From: Synergistaceae bacterium
Lineage (GTDB): Bacteria; Synergistota; Synergistia; Synergistales; Synergistaceae
Assembly (NCBI GenBank): GCA_031271065.1
Contig: JAISWP010000197.1
Location: 1-8,320 of the forward strand
Length of the DNA: 8,320 bases
Direction: 5' to 3'
Positions 5,144 to 8,320 of this stretch are shown here, in pieces. The notes under the pieces are model-generated. The model saw only the letters and a list, made by a program, of their open reading frames with translations. It was not told where the DNA came from and searched no databases. How positions within the stretch are numbered: position 1 is the stretch's first letter; each line of letters starts with the position of its first letter. The position numbers were made by a program, and so were the translations under genes.

Positions 5144-7085
5144 GGTTGCGCACCTCTCTGGCGTGATTTTCGATGAATTCGCGCCTGGGTTCCACCGCGT
5201 CTCCCATGAGTATGCCGAACAGTTCGTCCGCCAGTATCGCGTCCTCGACTTCGACCTTGAGTATTATCCTGTTCTCCGGATCCATAGTGGTCTCCCACAG
5301 CTGATCCGGGTTCATCTCCCCCAGACCTTTGTAACGCTGGATGTTCGTGCGTTTCGGGTCCCTTCCGGCCGTCATCTCCTTCAATTCTTTGTCGGAGTAG
5401 CAGTAGGAGATGTTTTTGCCCTCCTGCACCCGGTACAGAGGCGGCTGGGCCACGAACAGGTGCCCGTTTTCTATTATCTGAGGCATGTAGCGGTAAAACA
5501 GAGTCAGGAGCAGAGTCCTTATATGGGCTCCGTCCACGTCGGCGTCCGCCATCAGAAATATCTTGTGATATCTGAGGCGGGACGGGTCGTAAGTGTCGCC
5601 GATGCCGCACCCCAGCGCCTGTACTATCGTGCGGACCACCTCGTTGGAGAGTATCTTGTCGAGACGGGCCTTCTCCACGTTCAGTATCTTGCCTCTCAGG
5701 GGGAGTATGGCCTGGAACATCCTGTCCCGTCCCTGTTTCGCGCTGCCTCCCGCGCTGTCTCCCTCGACTATGTAGAGCTCGCTGGCCTGGGGGTCACGGC
5801 TGGAGCAGTCGGCGAGCTTGCCGGGGAGGTCGAGCTTGTTTAAAGGGGAGCCGCGCTGTACCAGTTCCCGCGCCTTGCGCGCCGCTTCCCGAGCCTGCCG
5901 GGCCTTTATGGCTTTTTCGACTATCGGCTTGAGTATCTCAGGGGTCTCCTCCAGAGCGACCTTGAGGCCGTCGTAGACGATGGAGTCGACGATGCCCTTG
6001 ACGTCGCTGTTCCCCAGTTTGGTCTTTGTCTGGCCCTCGAACTGGGGCTCCAGCAGCTTTATCGATATGACCACGGTGAGCCCCTCTTTGAGGTCGTCCC
6101 CGGTCAGGTTCTCGTCCTTCTCCCTGAGCAGTTTGGCGCGTCTGGCTTCGTCGTTTATCGCTCTGGTCAGGGCGGTGCGGAAGCCGGAGACATGGGTGCC
6201 CCCCTCCATGGTGTGTATCAGGTTGGCGAAGGCGAATACCCGTTCCACGTACGAGTCGTTGTACTGCATCGCCACCTCTACGGTGGTGCTGTCTCTCGAT
6301 CCCTGGATGCGGACCGGAGGCTTGAAAGAGGTCTCCTTGCCCCTGTTGAGATATTCCACGAAGGACCTGATGCCCCCCTCGTAGTGATACGTTTTCATCT
6401 GTTCGCCCGACTCCGGCCTGCGGTCGTCGAAGGTTACGGTCACTCCCGGATTGAGGAACGCCAGTTCCCTGAGCCTCCCTTTCAGGATATCGGCCGAGTA
6501 TTCCATTGTGGAAAATATCTCGTCGTCCGGCATGAAGCGGACGTAAGTCCCCTGTTCGCCGGAATCGCCGACCCTCTCCAGGTCTGTGACGGGTACGCCC
6601 CTCTCGTAGCGCTGGGTGTATTCGCTTCCTCCGCGTTTTATCGACAGCTCGCACCACCTGGAGAGGGCGTTCACCACCGACACGCCGACCCCGTGGAGAC
6701 CGCCCGAGACCTGATACGCCCCCTTGTCGAACTTGCCGCCCGCGTGAAGGACGGTCATTACCACCTCCGCGGCCGGCCTGCCCGCCCCCTCGTGGTACTC
6801 GGTGGGGATGCCCCGTCCGTTGTCCCGGACCGATACGCTCCCGTCGCCGTGCATCACAACGTCTATCCTGTCGCAGAATCCGGCGAGCGCCTCGTCTATG
6901 GAATTGTCCACCACTTCGTAGACCAGGTGATGCAGACCTCTGGTCCCCTGATCTCCGACATACATGCCGGGGCGCTTGCGGACCGCTTCCAGGCCTTCGA
7001 GGATCTGGATGTCCTTCGCGCCGTAATCCGCGTGGGGCGCGGCGAGCCCCGCCCCCTCCGCGGCCGATTTTATCTCTTCGCCCAT
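5133..7085 (-). CDS. gyrB: DNA gyrase subunit B
   Basis: This is the ATPase/TOPRIM subunit of DNA gyrase; with GyrA it introduces negative supercoils using ATP. In 650-residue numbering: GHKL ATPase with E57 and N61 (YEVVDNSIDEALAG), D88 (RDNGRGIP), K118 (HAGGKFD) and the lid SGGLHGVGVSVVNALS at 127-142; transducer lysine K354 (QTKTKL); TOPRIM with E441 (EGDSAGGSAKQGRDR) and the D514/D516/D518 cluster (MADADVDG); then QRYKGLGEMNPDQLWETTMD and a VEPRREFIE tail ending NLDI. Those last motifs point to GyrB rather than ParE. It lacks the long C-terminal insert of E. coli GyrB. The frame extends to a GTG at 7124, but the ATG at 7085 has AAGGAG 8 nt before it and is preferred. Divergent from malQ; followed directly by the overlapping deaminase. 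Confidence 0.97.
   Translation of the reverse strand: MGEEIKSAAEGAGLAAPHADYGAKDIQILEGLEAVRKRPGMYVGDQGTRGLHHLVYEVVDNSIDEALAGFCDRIDVVMHGDGSVSVRDNGRGIPTEYHEGAGRPAAEVVMTVLHAGGKFDKGAYQVSGGLHGVGVSVVNALSRWCELSIKRGGSEYTQRYERGVPVTDLERVGDSGEQGTYVRFMPDDEIFSTMEYSADILKGRLRELAFLNPGVTVTFDDRRPESGEQMKTYHYEGGIRSFVEYLNRGKETSFKPPVRIQGSRDSTTVEVAMQYNDSYVERVFAFANLIHTMEGGTHVSGFRTALTRAINDEARRAKLLREKDENLTGDDLKEGLTVVISIKLLEPQFEGQTKTKLGNSDVKGIVDSIVYDGLKVALEETPEILKPIVEKAIKARQAREAARKARELVQRGSPLNKLDLPGKLADCSSRDPQASELYIVEGDSAGGSAKQGRDRMFQAILPLRGKILNVEKARLDKILSNEVVRTIVQALGCGIGDTYDPSRLRYHKIFLMADADVDGAHIRTLLLTLFYRYMPQIIENGHLFVAQPPLYRVQEGKNISYCYSDKELKEMTAGRDPKRTNIQRYKGLGEMNPDQLWETTMDPENRIILKVEVEDAILADELFGILMGDAVEPRREFIENHAREVRNLDI
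5152..5157 (-). promoter_or_regulatory. Shine-Dalgarno site for the deaminase inside the gyrB 3' end
   Basis: The minus strand reads AGAGGT within AGAGAGGTG, 8 nt before the TTG at 5143. It lies within the gyrB coding sequence, so ribosomes finishing gyrB pass directly over it. Confidence 0.6.
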
Positions 7086-7093
7086 ATCTCGTA

Positions 7094-7099
7094 CTCCTT
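7094..7099 (-). promoter_or_regulatory. Shine-Dalgarno site deciding the gyrB start
   Basis: The minus strand reads AAGGAG, 8 nt before the ATG at 7085. The upstream in-frame GTG at 7124 has no comparable site, so the shorter 650-residue protein is preferred. Confidence 0.85.
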
Positions 7100-7239
7100 C
7101 CGCTGCCTGTGTCCCCGACGGCACTCCCGGATGTGAAACGCGCCGTCCCTCTCCGCTGCGTGAAGCCAGCCGTGTGCGCGGCGCTGCCGGTGAAAATCAT
7201 ATCTTCTTCATGTGAGCGGAAACACGGCAATACCTCGGC

Positions 7240-7269
7240 ATTATAATATATAATCATTAATTATATCAG
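7240..7269. promoter_or_regulatory. AT-rich bidirectional promoter core between gyrB and malQ
   Basis: Consensus TATAAT hexamers occur on the plus strand at 7242-7247 and 7249-7254 (toward malQ) and on the minus strand at 7240-7245 and 7260-7265 (toward gyrB). For gyrB the box at 7240-7245 has a partial -35, CTGATA (7264-7269), at 18-nt spacing. No good -35 is seen for malQ. ATATAAT (7248-7254) and ATTATAT (7260-7266) form a perfect 7-bp inverted repeat around CATTA. The gyrB leader would be about 150 nt and the malQ leader about 30-36 nt. The shared core suggests the two genes compete or are co-controlled (inference). Confidence 0.6.
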
Positions 7270-7289
7270 AATGAAAGGGACTGGTTTAT

Positions 7290-8320
7290 ATGGGTGAACT
7301 GAGGGACCGCAAAGCCGGCGTTCTGCTTCACGTGTCGAGTCTGCCGGGGAAATACGGCGTAGGCGACCTGGGGGATTTCGCGTATGAGTTCGCCCGGATC
7401 ATCTCGGACGCCGGGGTATCGGTCTGGCAGATGCTTCCCCTCGTTCCGACGAACGGGGCATCCGCCCATTCGCCCTACAGCAGCCCCTCCGCTTTCGCCG
7501 GCAATATACTGTACGTCAGCCCCGACCGGCTTGCGAAACTTGGGCTGGCGGACGAGGCGGAGCTGGCAGGGTTCGTGGTCCCCGATTCCGATAAGGTCGA
7601 TTACGACAGGGCATATGAGATAAAACGGGCAGTGATCTCATCCTGCCGCGAAAAATTCCGAAAAGACGAGGCTTATAAGACCACATTCAGGGAGCTGTCC
7701 GACAGATTCTGGAATTTCTGCTGTCAGGAGTCATACTGGCTGGAGGATTACGCCCTCTACTCCGTGCTGAAGGAGATCGAGGGGGGAAAGGAGTGGAGCG
7801 GATGGAGACCGGCGTTCCGCTCCCGTGACTGGACCGAGCTCAATCTTCTCAAACAGACCCCCGAGGTATTCCGGGCTCTCGACGAGTGCAGGTTCGGCCA
7901 GTTTCTCTTCTTCTCGCAGCTGTGGGAGCTCAAAGAGGCCTGCCGCGGGATGGGGATCTCCGTCGTCGCGGACCTGCCGATATACGTCGCCTGTGACAGC
8001 GCGGACGTGTGGGCGCATCAGGACCTCTTCGAACTCGACGGGGAGGGGCGCCCCGTATCGGTGGCCGGTGTGCCGCCGGACTATTTCAGCAGTACGGGTC
8101 AGAGGTGGGGCAATCCCATTTACAGATGGGACCGCATGGGACGCGACGGGTATGCGTGGTGGCTCGGCAGGATCGGACACGCCCTGCGTCAGGCGGACAG
8201 GATCAGGATAGACCATTTCCGGGGGCTCCTGCGGTACTGGGAGATACCGGCTTCGGAGCCCACCGCCGAAAAGGGCTGCTGGAAACCGGGGCCCGGCGGT
8301 GAGCTGTTCGAAGCCATGAG
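7290..8320 (+). CDS. malQ: 4-alpha-glucanotransferase (amylomaltase), 3' end cut by the window
   Basis: This GH77 enzyme moves alpha-1,4-glucan segments between maltodextrins and acts in cytoplasmic maltose/glycogen metabolism. The frame is open to the window edge: 343 codons plus two bases, against roughly 500 residues in a full protein, so about two thirds is present. Translating it by hand gives the family blocks in order: GVLLHVSSLPGKYGVGDLG (10-28), WQMLPLVPTN and SPYSSPSAFAGN (46-72), DLPIYVACDSADVW (228-241), VAGVPPDYFSSTGQRWGNP soon after, and RIDHFRGLLRYWEIP, whose D308 corresponds to the GH77 catalytic nucleophile. The general acid and later residues lie outside the window. The start is the ATG at 7290, with AAAGGGA (7274-7280) 9 nt upstream. 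It diverges from gyrB. I see no frameshift in the part present. Confidence 0.95.
   Translation, partial: MGELRDRKAGVLLHVSSLPGKYGVGDLGDFAYEFARIISDAGVSVWQMLPLVPTNGASAHSPYSSPSAFAGNILYVSPDRLAKLGLADEAELAGFVVPDSDKVDYDRAYEIKRAVISSCREKFRKDEAYKTTFRELSDRFWNFCCQESYWLEDYALYSVLKEIEGGKEWSGWRPAFRSRDWTELNLLKQTPEVFRALDECRFGQFLFFSQLWELKEACRGMGISVVADLPIYVACDSADVWAHQDLFELDGEGRPVSVAGVPPDYFSSTGQRWGNPIYRWDRMGRDGYAWWLGRIGHALRQADRIRIDHFRGLLRYWEIPASEPTAEKGCWKPGPGGELFEAM

Noticed and set aside
4929..5843. Long plus-strand open frame (about 304 codons) opposite gyrB
   Set aside because: It lies antisense to conserved gyrB and the deaminase; its composition fits a shadow of codon bias and no protein family is apparent.
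7086..7124. GTG start giving gyrB 13 extra residues
   Set aside because: No Shine-Dalgarno site precedes the GTG, whereas the ATG at 7085 has AAGGAG 8 nt upstream.
6192..7136. Plus-strand open frame (about 314 codons) opposite the gyrB N-terminal half
   Set aside because: It is the complement of the conserved GHKL domain; no motif, no promoter or ribosome site, so treated as a shadow.
7163..7192. GC-rich hairpin in the gyrB leader (GCCG-TGTGCG-CGGC) as a riboswitch or attenuator
   Set aside because: The stem is only about 4 bp before a bulge and matches no riboswitch class that I recognise; likely incidental in GC-rich DNA.
5938..7257. Minus-strand open frame (about 439 codons) in another frame of gyrB, starting in its leader
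   Set aside because: It has a very Arg/Gly-rich composition typical of a frame-shifted reading of a GC-rich gene; gyrB itself is intact in its own frame.
7731..8216. Minus-strand open frame (about 161 codons) opposite malQ
   Set aside because: The plus strand reads continuously as GH77 with all expected motifs; the antisense frame shows no family signature.

Overview
The window is GC-rich bacterial chromosome, densely packed and mostly housekeeping. I find seven genes. Six lie on the minus strand and one, cut off at the window's right edge, lies on the plus strand. I see no RNA genes, insertion sequences, CRISPR arrays or phage genes. GyrB is of the short type (about 650 residues) without the large C-terminal insert of gammaproteobacteria, which excludes an enterobacterium-like host. 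The mix of a GC-rich genome, frequent ATA, AGG and AGA codons, several TTG starts and strong purine-rich Shine-Dalgarno sites would suit a Synergistota-like or other anaerobic, Firmicutes-like bacterium. That assignment is inference only and is not secured by any marker I can compare here.

Reading from the right: at 7290 the plus-strand malQ (4-alpha-glucanotransferase, maltodextrin/glycogen metabolism) begins and runs off the window. It diverges from gyrB across a 204-nt gap whose AT-rich core (7240-7266) has TATAAT boxes on both strands. Leftward on the minus strand comes gyrB (DNA gyrase B, start best placed at 7085). A dCMP deaminase follows, whose TTG start lies inside the last codons of gyrB (11-nt overlap). 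After an 82-nt gap comes a small HD-superfamily hydrolase of unknown substrate. Gyrase and dCMP deaminase (dUMP supply for dTMP synthesis) make a plausible replication-linked transcription unit.

Next, after a 190-nt gap rich in short inverted and direct repeats, is a NarL/FixJ-type response regulator (start 3794) followed 56 nt later by its membrane-bound HisKA_3 histidine kinase (TTG start 3099). They form a two-component system with an extracytoplasmic sensor region; the signal and targets cannot be read from the sequence.

Furthest left, after a 111-nt gap with a possible promoter and a 7-bp direct repeat, is a 531-residue metallo-beta-lactamase/beta-CASP protein of the RNA-processing (CPSF73/Ysh1-like, COG1236) type with a C-terminal tail beyond the catalytic core. 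No gap exceeds 300 bases. I did not find a clearly new biological system. The most noteworthy signals are the repeat cluster upstream of the response regulator, the symmetric promoter between gyrB and malQ, and the overlap of gyrB with the deaminase.
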